Source: an uncultured Bacteroidales bacterium
Lineage (GTDB): Bacteria; Bacteroidota; Bacteroidia; Bacteroidales; Bacteroidaceae
Reading direction: 5' to 3'
Assembly (NCBI GenBank): GCA_902788315.1
Contig: CADAJS010000009.1
Location: 41,999 to 105,998, forward strand
Length of the DNA: 64,000 bases
In this document: piece by piece, positions 35,773-43,520 of the stretch
How positions within the stretch are numbered: position 1 is the stretch's first letter
Layout: every line of letters starts with the position of its first letter
Made by a program: the position numbers and the translations under genes
Notes under the pieces: model-generated
Database searches by the model: none
The model's input: only the letters and a program-made list of their open reading frames with translations
Told to the model about the DNA's origin: nothing

Positions 35773-37365
35773 CTATATCTCCTTGTGCAACTCGTGACCC
35801 TCCACATAGATGGCACTGTAGGGGCGCACGGGACACAGGTTCTCGCAGGCTCCACAGCCGATACACTTCTCCTCGTTCACCACAGGAATCACATGGACAG
35901 CGCTCATATCGACGGGGCGGTTGTCGCGATCCACCCAGCGTCCGCGCTCGTTCTGGCGGAATCCCTCGCCCTCGGGCACCATCTGTATGGCTCCCGTAGG
36001 ACAATGGCGGGCACAGTTGCCACAGGACTTGAAGTCGTTGGCTGCAATACAATTCTCGCGCACCCACACGGCGTGGCCCACCTGGATGGCTGTACGCTCC
36101 TCGATGGTCACTGGCCGGATGGCACTGGTGGGACATACCTGCGAGCAGCGGTTACACTCGGGACGGCAATAGCCGCGCTCGAAGCTCACCTCGGGTTGCA
36201 TGAAGTGACGCAGGCTCGAACTGGGACGGAGCACATCGTTGGGACATGCATCGATACACAGCTGGCACGCCGTGCAATGATCCTCGAGGTTACTCAGCGA
36301 GAGCGAGCCGGGAGGCGTGATGCGATGCTGGCGGGCGGGTTTCTTCTTATCCTCAATAATGGCATAGCCACCGTCAGTGGTCTTGTCCTGAGCCTTCGCC
36401 AAGGTGGCACCTACAAGCAGCGCGGTAGAGGTGAGCACGGCACGACGTCCGTCGTCCACCGTATCGCCCTTTGCCTCGGTTGCGGTGTCGGCAGTGGCTT
36501 TGGCTGCCTGTTCCTTCTTCCATTGGGCATAGATGATGTTCTCCTTGTCTATCATCGGCTTGAAGCCGAACGTCATGGCACCGAACTTACACTGGTCCAG
36601 GCAGTCGCCACAGACGACACAGCGCGAATAATCTATCTCATGATTCTTCAAGTCGATACAAGCGGCCTTGCAGTTGCGCTCACACTTGCGGCAGTTCCGG
36701 CACTCATCGGCGTTCAGCACCACCTTCAACCGCGCGTGGCGGCTCATCATACCCAGAAGCGTGCCCACCGGGCAAACGGTGTTACACCAAGTACGTCCGC
36801 CACGCCATGCCAGGACGGCAATCAGACACCAGGTGACCAGCGCCACGACCAGCGCACCCACACTCTTCAGCCACACATCCACGCCATAGAAGGCATAGCT
36901 GTCATAGTGCTCAGCAATCTCGGCCAACACGTTGTTACCAAGCTTGTAGAGCGGCGCCACCATCGTGCCGACGATGCGCCCGTAAGTACTATATGGGAAG
37001 ATAAGGCCTGCCACCCAGCCAAAACCAGCCGTAAGTGCCACTCCCGCCAGTAGCAGGAAAATGGGACGCATGAAATCATGAGCCGGCGAATAGCTGTACT
37101 TGTTCTTTTTACGATTGAACCAAGCAATAGCGTCCTGCATCACACCCAGAGGGCAGATAACGGAGCAATAGATTCGTCCAAAGAGGAAAGTCAGTGCAAC
37201 CAGGAAAAGGAGCACTCCCACGTTCAGTGCCAGCAACGCAGGCATAAACTGAATCTTGGCCATCCAGCCCAAATAGGTATGGGCTGTGCCTGTGAAATCC
37301 ACCAGTAGCCATGTAATAAGCACCCAAAAGACGATGGCCAGGCAAAGTCGAATTCTTCGTAACAT
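35773..37365 (-). CDS. Membrane polyferredoxin, NapH-NapG-like fusion
   Basis: 530 residues from ATG 37363-37365. The N-terminal ~200 residues have about four or five membrane helices and NapH-type motifs (CSVICPLGVMQDAI, CNTVCPVGTLLG). Two ferredoxin clusters follow (CRNCRKCERNC, CVVCGDCLDQC). At about residues 308-326 a twin-arginine-like hydrophobic segment (GRRAVLTSTALLVGATLAKA) precedes four more clusters (CTACQLCIDAC, CNRCSQVCP, CGNCARHCP, CIGCGACENLC) arranged as in NapG/MauM. This looks like NapH fused to NapG. It would carry electrons from quinol across the membrane, probably to the neighbouring exported aldo/keto reductase. Confidence 0.85.
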   Translation of the reverse strand: MLRRIRLCLAIVFWVLITWLLVDFTGTAHTYLGWMAKIQFMPALLALNVGVLLFLVALTFLFGRIYCSVICPLGVMQDAIAWFNRKKNKYSYSPAHDFMRPIFLLLAGVALTAGFGWVAGLIFPYSTYGRIVGTMVAPLYKLGNNVLAEIAEHYDSYAFYGVDVWLKSVGALVVALVTWCLIAVLAWRGGRTWCNTVCPVGTLLGMMSRHARLKVVLNADECRNCRKCERNCKAACIDLKNHEIDYSRCVVCGDCLDQCKFGAMTFGFKPMIDKENIIYAQWKKEQAAKATADTATEAKGDTVDDGRRAVLTSTALLVGATLAKAQDKTTDGGYAIIEDKKKPARQHRITPPGSLSLSNLEDHCTACQLCIDACPNDVLRPSSSLRHFMQPEVSFERGYCRPECNRCSQVCPTSAIRPVTIEERTAIQVGHAVWVRENCIAANDFKSCGNCARHCPTGAIQMVPEGEGFRQNERGRWVDRDNRPVDMSAVHVIPVVNEEKCIGCGACENLCPVRPYSAIYVEGHELHKEI

Positions 37366-37403
37366 CGGATAGTTAATAATGATTATAAAAGTTAAATCTT
37401 CGG

Positions 37404-37411
37404 CAAAGATA
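37404..37411 (-). promoter_or_regulatory. -7 box TATCTTTG for the polyferredoxin operon
   Basis: Minus-strand consensus about 40 nt upstream of ATG 37365. It supports that start over the longer frame from 37470. Confidence 0.65.
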
Positions 37412-37486
37412 CACTTTTTTTTTGACTGACACATACTTAGTGTCGAAAAACTTCTTTTTTCCTTTTGCACTTCGCTCGCTTATTCG

Positions 37487-37494
37487 TAACTTTG
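37487..37494 (+). promoter_or_regulatory. -7 box TAACTTTG immediately before the kinase start codon
   Basis: Exact consensus preceded by CGCTTATTCG. Only 6 nt separate it from ATG 37501, so transcription would begin at or within a few nt of the start codon. Confidence 0.65.
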
Positions 37495-37500
37495 TCCCCG

Positions 37501-38250
37501 ATGATACGAATAAATCCACAATATGAAGGGCTAAGGCAGTACATCGAGAGACTGCCCAGCGTATTTGAGAGCGAAGGGCGAGAGATATACCGGAAGCGAA
37601 ACCTCATCAAGGTGTTTCAGGCTCCCGACGGCACTGAACTCAACGTGAAGCGCTACCATATACCGCACGGACTGAACGCGCTGGTGTATTCGCTCGGAAT
37701 ACGCAAGAGCAAGGGACTCCGCGCATGGGAATATCCCGCCCTGCTCAAGGCAAGGGGCATCGAGACACCCGAGCCTGTGGCCTATATCGAAGAACGATGC
37801 ATGGGGCTGCTGCGCTATTCCTACTTCGTGAGCCAGCAGTGTCCTTATGCCCACACGCTCTACGACATGGCCCAAGCCGAACCCTCCCTCTACGAGCCGA
37901 TGGCCAAAGCTCTGGCCGACTACGCTGCTCACATGCACGAGGAGGGTGTCCTGCACAAAGACTTCACGCCAGGCAACATCCTGTGGCAAAGGGCAGAGGA
38001 TGGATCATTCCATTTCTCGCTCGTTGACATCAACCGTATGCGCTTCGGACAAGTAAACACACAGGAAGGCCTGCGCTCGCTCGTACGCCTTTGGGGACCG
38101 AAGCGCTTCATCCAGTTGCTTGCCCGAGCCTATGCCACTCGCCGAGGCGCCGAGGCAGACCGGGCCGAAGCCGACGTGATGCAGTGGCGAGCACGCTTCT
38201 GGCGACGATATGCAATGAAACATAAAATACCCTTCCCATTAGAACTCTGA
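37501..38250 (+). CDS. WaaP/Kdo-kinase-like protein, probable LPS core kinase
   Basis: 249 residues from ATG 37501. The longer frame from 37465 is rejected because it contains the promoter box. The kinase-like fold shows an ATP-lysine region (NVKRYHIPHGLNALVYSLG, about residues 46-64), the catalytic loop VLHKDFTPGNILW (about 149-161) and the metal-binding equivalent SLVDINRMRF. The family phosphorylates sugars of the LPS inner core. It is followed 9 bp later by a glycosyltransferase gene, which fits a cell-envelope glycan role. The mRNA may be leaderless. Confidence 0.82.
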   Translation: MIRINPQYEGLRQYIERLPSVFESEGREIYRKRNLIKVFQAPDGTELNVKRYHIPHGLNALVYSLGIRKSKGLRAWEYPALLKARGIETPEPVAYIEERCMGLLRYSYFVSQQCPYAHTLYDMAQAEPSLYEPMAKALADYAAHMHEEGVLHKDFTPGNILWQRAEDGSFHFSLVDINRMRFGQVNTQEGLRSLVRLWGPKRFIQLLARAYATRRGAEADRAEADVMQWRARFWRRYAMKHKIPFPLEL

Positions 38251-38259
38251 CAAGGACCA

Positions 38260-39285
38260 ATGACATACAGACTATGCTTCATCTCCCGCAACTATCGCGG
38301 AGTGGAGAGTTCGGGCAACAAGGCAAAAACCGATAACGAACAGACATTGCGCCTCATGGGTGCAACAAACTTGGGACTTCCCACTACGTATTATAATAAT
38401 AAGGTACTCACCTTCTTTCTCGACCTGGCAGGCATCATCCGTGCACTCTGTCGCCTGCGCCGAAACGATATGCTCCTGCTGCAATACCCGGTGAAGAAGT
38501 ATTTCTCTTTTCTCTGCCGCGTGGCACGATGGCGCGGTGCCCACCCTGTGGCGCTCATCCATGACCTGGGCTCCATGCGCCGGCGGAAGCTGACGGTGCA
38601 ACATGAGATACGCCGCCTCTCGAGGGCTGAGTACATCATTGCCTCGAACGAGACAATGGCTCGCTGGCTGCACGAGCAGGGACTGAAACGCCCCACAGGT
38701 GCCCTGGGCCTCTTTGATTATCGCAGCCAGGCTGTGGCCTCTCAACACAAAACATCCACCGACGCCGTTCCCTCGCTGGTATATGCCGGTGTGCTGGCTC
38801 GCCGAAAAAACACCTTCCTGCTCCAGCTATGCCGCCAAGCATCACCCCACTATCGATTAGATATCTATGGCAATCGCGACGGGCTGCCCGGACTCGTCGA
38901 AAACGAGCAGATGCGGATACATGGCTTCATGCCTGCCGAGGATTTCATTGCCGGTGTCGAAGGCGACTTCGGTCTGGTATGGGACGGTGACTCCACAGAG
39001 TCGTGCACTGGTTCCTTCGGCGAATACCTGCGCTGGAACAGCCCACACAAGGTGTCATTCTATCTGCGTGCAGGCCTACCTATTATTATATGGCGCGAGG
39101 CAGCCGTGGCCTCCATCATCGAACAGGAGGGCATCGGACTGTGCATCGACTCGCTCAGCGAACTGGACACTCTACTGCCCACCATCACACCAGAGCAGAT
39201 GGAGACAATGAGAATGAATGTCCGCCGCATCAGCGAGAAACTGGCACAAGGCGGTTTCCTGCACGATGCGCTGAATAAGATTTGA
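38260..39285 (+). CDS. Glycosyltransferase, galactofuranosyltransferase-like
   Basis: 341 residues. It has a GT-B-like organisation: an N-terminal domain starting YRLCFISRNYRGVESSGNKA, the motif PVALIHDLGSMRRRK (about residues 87-101), a linker RPTGALGLFDYRS, and a C-terminal nucleotide-sugar half with PSLVYAGVLARRKNTFL, FGLVWDGDSTESCTGSFGEY and NSPHKVSFYLRAGLPIIIW. These segments resemble beta-1,6-galactofuranosyltransferases and related capsule/LPS enzymes. It is co-transcribed with the WaaP-like kinase. Donor and acceptor are not known. A dispersed repeat element follows the stop. Confidence 0.82.
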   Translation: MTYRLCFISRNYRGVESSGNKAKTDNEQTLRLMGATNLGLPTTYYNNKVLTFFLDLAGIIRALCRLRRNDMLLLQYPVKKYFSFLCRVARWRGAHPVALIHDLGSMRRRKLTVQHEIRRLSRAEYIIASNETMARWLHEQGLKRPTGALGLFDYRSQAVASQHKTSTDAVPSLVYAGVLARRKNTFLLQLCRQASPHYRLDIYGNRDGLPGLVENEQMRIHGFMPAEDFIAGVEGDFGLVWDGDSTESCTGSFGEYLRWNSPHKVSFYLRAGLPIIIWREAAVASIIEQEGIGLCIDSLSELDTLLPTITPEQMETMRMNVRRISEKLAQGGFLHDALNKI

Positions 39286-39300
39286 GGAAAGAACTACTGC

Positions 39301-39396
39301 TTATTTCCCATGACGTGTTCCTGGGGACTTTATCACGTGTGATAAACTATTTTATCACGTGTGATAAAGCACCGCGCGGCACGTTGTGTAACTCGA
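39301..39396. repeat. Dispersed element, copy 2, with duplicated palindrome
   Basis: It shares 36 identical leading nt and a 25-nt end differing by a single base with 8768-8840. The central inverted repeat is TTTATCAC-GT-GTGATAAA and occurs twice (39329-39346 and 39351-39368), where copy 1 has it once with a 1-nt spacer. Confidence 0.85.
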
Positions 39397-39420
39397 CACA
39401 ATAATTCATAATTTAAAATT

Positions 39421-39458
39421 CTCCCCCGAACCTCTCCTCAGAGGGGAGTCGGGGGGAG
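39421..39458. terminator. Nested hairpin at the rmuC 3' end
   Basis: The outer arms CTCCCCCGA / TCGGGGGGAG and an inner CCTCT/AGAGG form a nested stem. It overlaps the last codons of rmuC and is followed on the minus strand by AATTTTAAATT. It belongs to a CCCCTCTCC-type repeat family also seen near 29578 and 55466. Confidence 0.55.
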
Positions 39459-40874
39459 GCTGTCCGGGGGGAGGCTGGCCTTCTTGCGGTTCTCCTGAGC
39501 ACCATACTTGAGCAGCTGACGGGCCGCTGTGACAATACTCTGACCAGAAGGGGCCGTGACAGTGGCCAGATCATCGAATGCCTTGCGCGTACGTCCGAAC
39601 ATTTCATCCACTCGGGCAAGACGCTCGGCAAAGCTCTGCACCCGCTCGACAATGTTGTTGGCGGCCTTCATGATGTTCTCTTGATTCTCCACCTGCTGCA
39701 CTTGCTTCCACGTCATCTCCAGCACACGCAAGGTCATGTATAGCGTCTGACTTCCCGAGATGACGACACCCTGGTCGTATGCATCTTTCCAGAGTGTCGC
39801 GTCGTTGAGTAGGGCCAGCTGAAGAGCACTCTCCTGTGAGACGTACATGAGTACGAAGTCCAGTCGCGCGTGCTCGCGACGCGTGTACTTATAATATTGT
39901 TTCTGTGCCAGCTCCTTGACATGTTGGCGCATGCTCTGCAAGTGGCGACGAAGGGCTGATGAGCGCTCGTCGGCCGAAGGAGCATTCTGATAGTCAACAT
40001 AAGCGGTGAAGGACATCTTGCTGTCGATGACCACATCGCGATGGTCTGGGAAGTGAAGCACGACATCGGGAATCAGACGGCGTCCGTCAGGATCCTGAAT
40101 GGTGCGGCCATTCTCATCGCGCAGTGTACCCTGTTCCTCAAACTGCAGTCCCTCTTCGAGACCCATATCCTCGAGAATCTGCCTGAGGCGAAGCTCGCCG
40201 AAATCACCCTGCACCTTGTTCTCGCCCGTCAGCGCTTGTGCCAGTCGCTCGGTCTGCTCTCCCATGGCCTTTTCACGTTCCCAGTTGGAGCGTATTGACG
40301 CATCGAGGCGCTCGAGCGACACTGTATGATCGTGGCGCATGCGCTCGCTCTCCTGTCGCATGAGACGAAGATGCTCCTGCAAGGGAGACAGGATGGTGGA
40401 GAGCTGTTCGCGATTGACCACGGAGAGTTCCTGTGCCCGCTCCTTCAGGATGCGTTCGCTGGCGCTGTTCATCTGTTCGCGCAGGAGGGTCATCTGCTCG
40501 CGCTGCTGTTCGGCTTGTGCCTGCTCGCGACGCTCCTGAGCCTGGCGTATCTCCATAAGCTGCTCATGATGCCGCTGTTCGTCAGCTGATTTTTGACGTT
40601 CATATTGCGTGCGCTGCTCCTCGATTTGCTGGCGGCAGCGCTGTTCAGCCTCGGTCAGACGTGCTTCATATTGCGTGCGCTGTTCCTCTATTTGCTGGCG
40701 GCTTCGATGTTCTGTCTCAGTCAGTCGTGCTTCATACTGCGAACGCTGATTCTCCTGCTGATCGCTAATCATCTGAAGAGCTGTCTGCGATGCGCTGAAA
40801 CGCGAACGGGCAAAGAGCCATGCTATCAGTGCTCCCAAAAGTACGCCGACAAAAAGATATACCAATTCCATCAT
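39438..40874 (-). CDS. rmuC: DNA recombination protein RmuC
   Basis: 478 residues. One N-terminal membrane helix (about 3-22), a long coiled coil (about 30-200), then the conserved nuclease-like domain: GDFGELRLRQILEDMGLEEG, PDVVLHFPDHRDVVIDSKMS, YYKYTRREHARLDFVLMYVS and VVISGSQTLYMTLRVLEMTW. RmuC limits inversion of short repeats in E. coli; the catalytic role is unproven. The coiled coil includes two near-identical 22-residue units. The last residues (SLPPDSLPPTPL) are encoded by a repeat/hairpin element, so the tail was probably acquired from it. It overlaps the ispG stop by 1 nt (TAATG). Confidence 0.93.
   Translation of the reverse strand: MMELVYLFVGVLLGALIAWLFARSRFSASQTALQMISDQQENQRSQYEARLTETEHRSRQQIEEQRTQYEARLTEAEQRCRQQIEEQRTQYERQKSADEQRHHEQLMEIRQAQERREQAQAEQQREQMTLLREQMNSASERILKERAQELSVVNREQLSTILSPLQEHLRLMRQESERMRHDHTVSLERLDASIRSNWEREKAMGEQTERLAQALTGENKVQGDFGELRLRQILEDMGLEEGLQFEEQGTLRDENGRTIQDPDGRRLIPDVVLHFPDHRDVVIDSKMSFTAYVDYQNAPSADERSSALRRHLQSMRQHVKELAQKQYYKYTRREHARLDFVLMYVSQESALQLALLNDATLWKDAYDQGVVISGSQTLYMTLRVLEMTWKQVQQVENQENIMKAANNIVERVQSFAERLARVDEMFGRTRKAFDDLATVTAPSGQSIVTAARQLLKYGAQENRKKASLPPDSLPPTPL
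40608..40739 (-). repeat. 66-nt tandem repeat in the rmuC coiled coil
   Basis: Residues 46-67 and 68-89 are near copies (QYEARLTETEHRSRQQIEEQ and QYEARLTEAEQRCRQQIEEQ, each followed by RT), with a third degenerate unit after them. Confidence 0.85.
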
Positions 40875-42343
40875 TACTTCTTCTCGTATCGGTCAATAAG
40901 TTCCATTAGTTTCTCCACAGCCTCTTCTTCGGGAATGTTGCGTTCAATGCACTCCTTTTTGCGATACAACGATACCTTACCTCGCGCTGCTCCCACATAG
41001 CCATAGTCGGCATCAGCCATCTCGCCGGGTCCATTCACGATACAGCCCATGATGGCAATCTTCAGTCCCTTGAGGTGGGCTGTCGCCGCCTTGGCCTCTT
41101 CGAGACGAGCCGGCTCACGCTCGGCAATGCATGCAAGCCTGCGTTGCTCTCGCTCAATCGCCGCCTTGATACGGCGTATGGTACCCTCCAGGTCGTAGAG
41201 CGTGCGTCCGCAACCCGGACAGCTGATGTATTCGGTTTTTGTGAACTTCACCCGTGCAGCCTGCAGGATGTTGTCGGCCAATGCGACGAGTCGTTCCTCG
41301 TCGAATCCCTCATTGTGAATAATCAGCTGATGAGCCTTGCCGTCAATCAGCAAAGCACCTGCAGCCATAGCAGCCTTCAGTTGCAGTGACTCCCAATCAG
41401 TCTCGCAAAGCCGCAATGTGACAGTGTCGTCGGCGATATGTTGCTCCGCCTCATGGCGCAGACGGGCACACTCCTCGATGCTCTCCACCAGTTTCTTGGC
41501 CACTGGAATCTCGCGCTCCGGCGCTTCGGAGAGAGACACACGGATGGTGTCCCCGATGCCTTCGGTGAGCAATGCGCCAATGCCCACAGCACTCTTGATG
41601 CGTCCGTCCTCACCTTCGCCAGCTTCGGTGACGCCCAAATGCAACGGGAATGTCATATGCTCTTTCTCCATCTGCTGAACGAGCAGACGCACGCTCTGTA
41701 CCATAACCACGGTATTCGAGGCCTTGATGCTGATAACCACATTAAGGAAGTCATGCTTCATGCAGATGCGGAGGAACTCCATGCAACTCTCCACGATGCC
41801 TTCCGGCGTGTCGCCGTAGCGCGACATAATGCGGTCAGAGAGGCTGCCGTGGTTCACGCCGATGCGCACCGCCGTATGGTGCTCACGGCAGATTTGCAGG
41901 AAAGGCACCAAACGGGCTTCTATCTTCTGCAGTTCGGCAGCATATTCCTCGTCGGAGTATTCCAGATGCTTGAACTGCCGGGCAGCATCCACGTAATTAC
42001 CTGGATTGATGCGCACCTTCTCGCAGTAAAGTGCAGCCACATCAGCCACACGCGGATTGAAATGCACGTCAGCCACGAGCGGTACCTTACAGCCAGCTTT
42101 ACGCACCCCCTCACTAATCAGCCGCATATTCTCAGCCTCACGCACTCCCTGCGTGGTCAGGCGCACATATTCGCCTCCTGCTTCGGCAATGCGCAACACC
42201 TGCGCCACACAGGCTTCGGTGTCCATCGTCACCGTATTCGTCATGCTCTGCACGCGAATCGGGTTGTCACCGCCCATCGGCACATCTCCCACCTGCACCA
42301 CATGCGATGCCCGGCGGCTGTAGTATCCTGTCCCGTCGCTCAT
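40874..42343 (-). CDS. ispG: 4-hydroxy-3-methylbut-2-en-1-yl diphosphate synthase
   Basis: 489 residues from ATG 42341-42343, which has a strong AAAGGGGGGG site upstream; the longer TTG-start frame is rejected. It carries out the penultimate step of MEP isoprenoid synthesis with a [4Fe-4S] cluster. The TIM barrel is intact (NPIRVQSMTNTVTMDTEACV, PLVADVHFNPRVA, KVRINPGNYVD, AVRIGVNHGSLSDRIM). Cluster ligands lie in EYISCPGCGRTLYDLEG and MGCIVNGPGEMADADYGYVG. Bacteroidetes enzymes usually have a large middle domain and about 600 residues; here that part is much reduced. A helical insertion of about 26 residues (EREQRRLACIAEREPARLEE) sits between the Cys motifs. Confidence 0.93.
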   Translation of the reverse strand: MSDGTGYYSRRASHVVQVGDVPMGGDNPIRVQSMTNTVTMDTEACVAQVLRIAEAGGEYVRLTTQGVREAENMRLISEGVRKAGCKVPLVADVHFNPRVADVAALYCEKVRINPGNYVDAARQFKHLEYSDEEYAAELQKIEARLVPFLQICREHHTAVRIGVNHGSLSDRIMSRYGDTPEGIVESCMEFLRICMKHDFLNVVISIKASNTVVMVQSVRLLVQQMEKEHMTFPLHLGVTEAGEGEDGRIKSAVGIGALLTEGIGDTIRVSLSEAPEREIPVAKKLVESIEECARLRHEAEQHIADDTVTLRLCETDWESLQLKAAMAAGALLIDGKAHQLIIHNEGFDEERLVALADNILQAARVKFTKTEYISCPGCGRTLYDLEGTIRRIKAAIEREQRRLACIAEREPARLEEAKAATAHLKGLKIAIMGCIVNGPGEMADADYGYVGAARGKVSLYRKKECIERNIPEEEAVEKLMELIDRYEKK

Positions 42344-42360
42344 AGTATATCCCCCCCTTT

Positions 42361-42861
42361 TCAATTCACCTTGAAGCGATATTTCACCTCGGCGAGTTCG
42401 GCATTTGCCTTAACGATTTTCTGCTTGAGACCCTCCTTGTAGGCTTTCAGGCGCGAGGCCAGTGCCTCATCACTGAGGGCCAGCATCCCGGCCGCCAGGA
42501 TGGCAGCGTTCTGGGCTCCGTTCACACCGACGGTGGCCACTGGAATACCGGGAGGCATTTGCACGATACTCAGCAATGCATCAAGACCATCAAGCATACC
42601 CTTGATGGGCACGCCGATGACGGGCAGCGTGGTGTTCGCAGCAATGACGCCCGGCAAGGCAGCTGCCATGCCTGCACCGGCAATAATCACCTGCACACCG
42701 CGGCTCTCGGCCTGTCGGGCAAAGTCCTCTACCGCCTTCGGAGTGCGATGAGCACTGAGGGCATTCATCTCGAAGGGAATCTCCATTTCATCCAGGAACT
42801 TAGCTGCTTTCTCCATGACGGGCAGGTCGCTGGTGCTGCCCATGATAATGCTTACCAACAT
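42361..42861 (-). CDS. purE: N5-carboxyaminoimidazole ribonucleotide mutase
   Basis: 166 residues. Class I PurE converts N5-CAIR to CAIR in purine synthesis. The motifs are VSIIMGSTSDLPVMEKAAKF (about residues 3-22), ALSAHRTPKAVEDFA with the catalytic His, IIAGAGMAAALPGVIAANTT, and PPGIPVATVGVNGAQNAAIL. The length is normal. It lies 17 bp upstream of the ispG start, so the two are co-transcribed, in a minus-strand run with rpoN upstream. Confidence 0.96.
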   Translation of the reverse strand: MLVSIIMGSTSDLPVMEKAAKFLDEMEIPFEMNALSAHRTPKAVEDFARQAESRGVQVIIAGAGMAAALPGVIAANTTLPVIGVPIKGMLDGLDALLSIVQMPPGIPVATVGVNGAQNAAILAAGMLALSDEALASRLKAYKEGLKQKIVKANAELAEVKYRFKVN

Positions 42862-42908
42862 TGTGACTTACTATTTGATGAATTTCGATTTGCAAATGGT
42901 ACTCTTAC

Positions 42909-43520
42909 CTACATCATCACAATCCCAAAATATCCACAGAGGATGCCGACGAGCGTTCCGCAGAGCACCTGAGCCAGCGTGTGCTGACGCAGGAACATAC
43001 GGCTGCTCATTACCGACCCGGCCACAAGGATGGCCACACAGAGCCACCACACGGGATTGAACCGGAATATCATGGCATAGGCCACCAGCGCACCGATGAT
43101 TCCTCCGGCACCAGCCGAGTGCATGCTGATCTTCCACCGCATGTTGATGAGGATGCAGCTCACCTGTATGAGCAGCGAGACCATGATGATGGCCGTAACG
43201 AAGCGGGGCAGATGGAGCTGCGTGAGCAGATGCATGCACATCAGATAGCAGCACAGGTGGATGGTGTACGGAACGAGACGCTTCTCCTGATGGCGCAACT
43301 CATGACGACGGAGGCCACACACCCGACGATAGACGTATGTGCCCAGTGCAGGCATGGCTACCGTGAAGAGACAGACGATGGCAAGCACCCATAGCTTCAC
43401 GGCCCACGGAAGCATGGACAGGTAGGTCATGGTGAACAGGAGGACGATACCCACCGTGGGGTAATACACCGGCCGGAAGACGGCGGACAGGAGTCGTGAT
43501 ATGATGATAACGGCCTTCAT
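42909..43520 (-). CDS. PAP2-superfamily membrane protein
   Basis: 203 residues from ATG 43518-43520, overlapping the rpoN stop by 4 nt (ATGA); the longer upstream frame runs inside rpoN and is rejected. About six membrane helices. PAP2-like motifs are weak: RHELRHQEKRLVPYTIHLCC, KISMHSAGAGGIIGALVAYA (about residues 129-148, in place of PSGHS) and SSRMFLRQHTLAQVLCGTLV (about 171-190, the SR-x5-H-x3-Q/D-V motif). It may act on a lipid or polyprenyl phosphate, but the first two motifs deviate from the consensus, so activity is uncertain. Confidence 0.8.
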   Translation of the reverse strand: MKAVIIISRLLSAVFRPVYYPTVGIVLLFTMTYLSMLPWAVKLWVLAIVCLFTVAMPALGTYVYRRVCGLRRHELRHQEKRLVPYTIHLCCYLMCMHLLTQLHLPRFVTAIIMVSLLIQVSCILINMRWKISMHSAGAGGIIGALVAYAMIFRFNPVWWLCVAILVAGSVMSSRMFLRQHTLAQVLCGTLVGILCGYFGIVMM

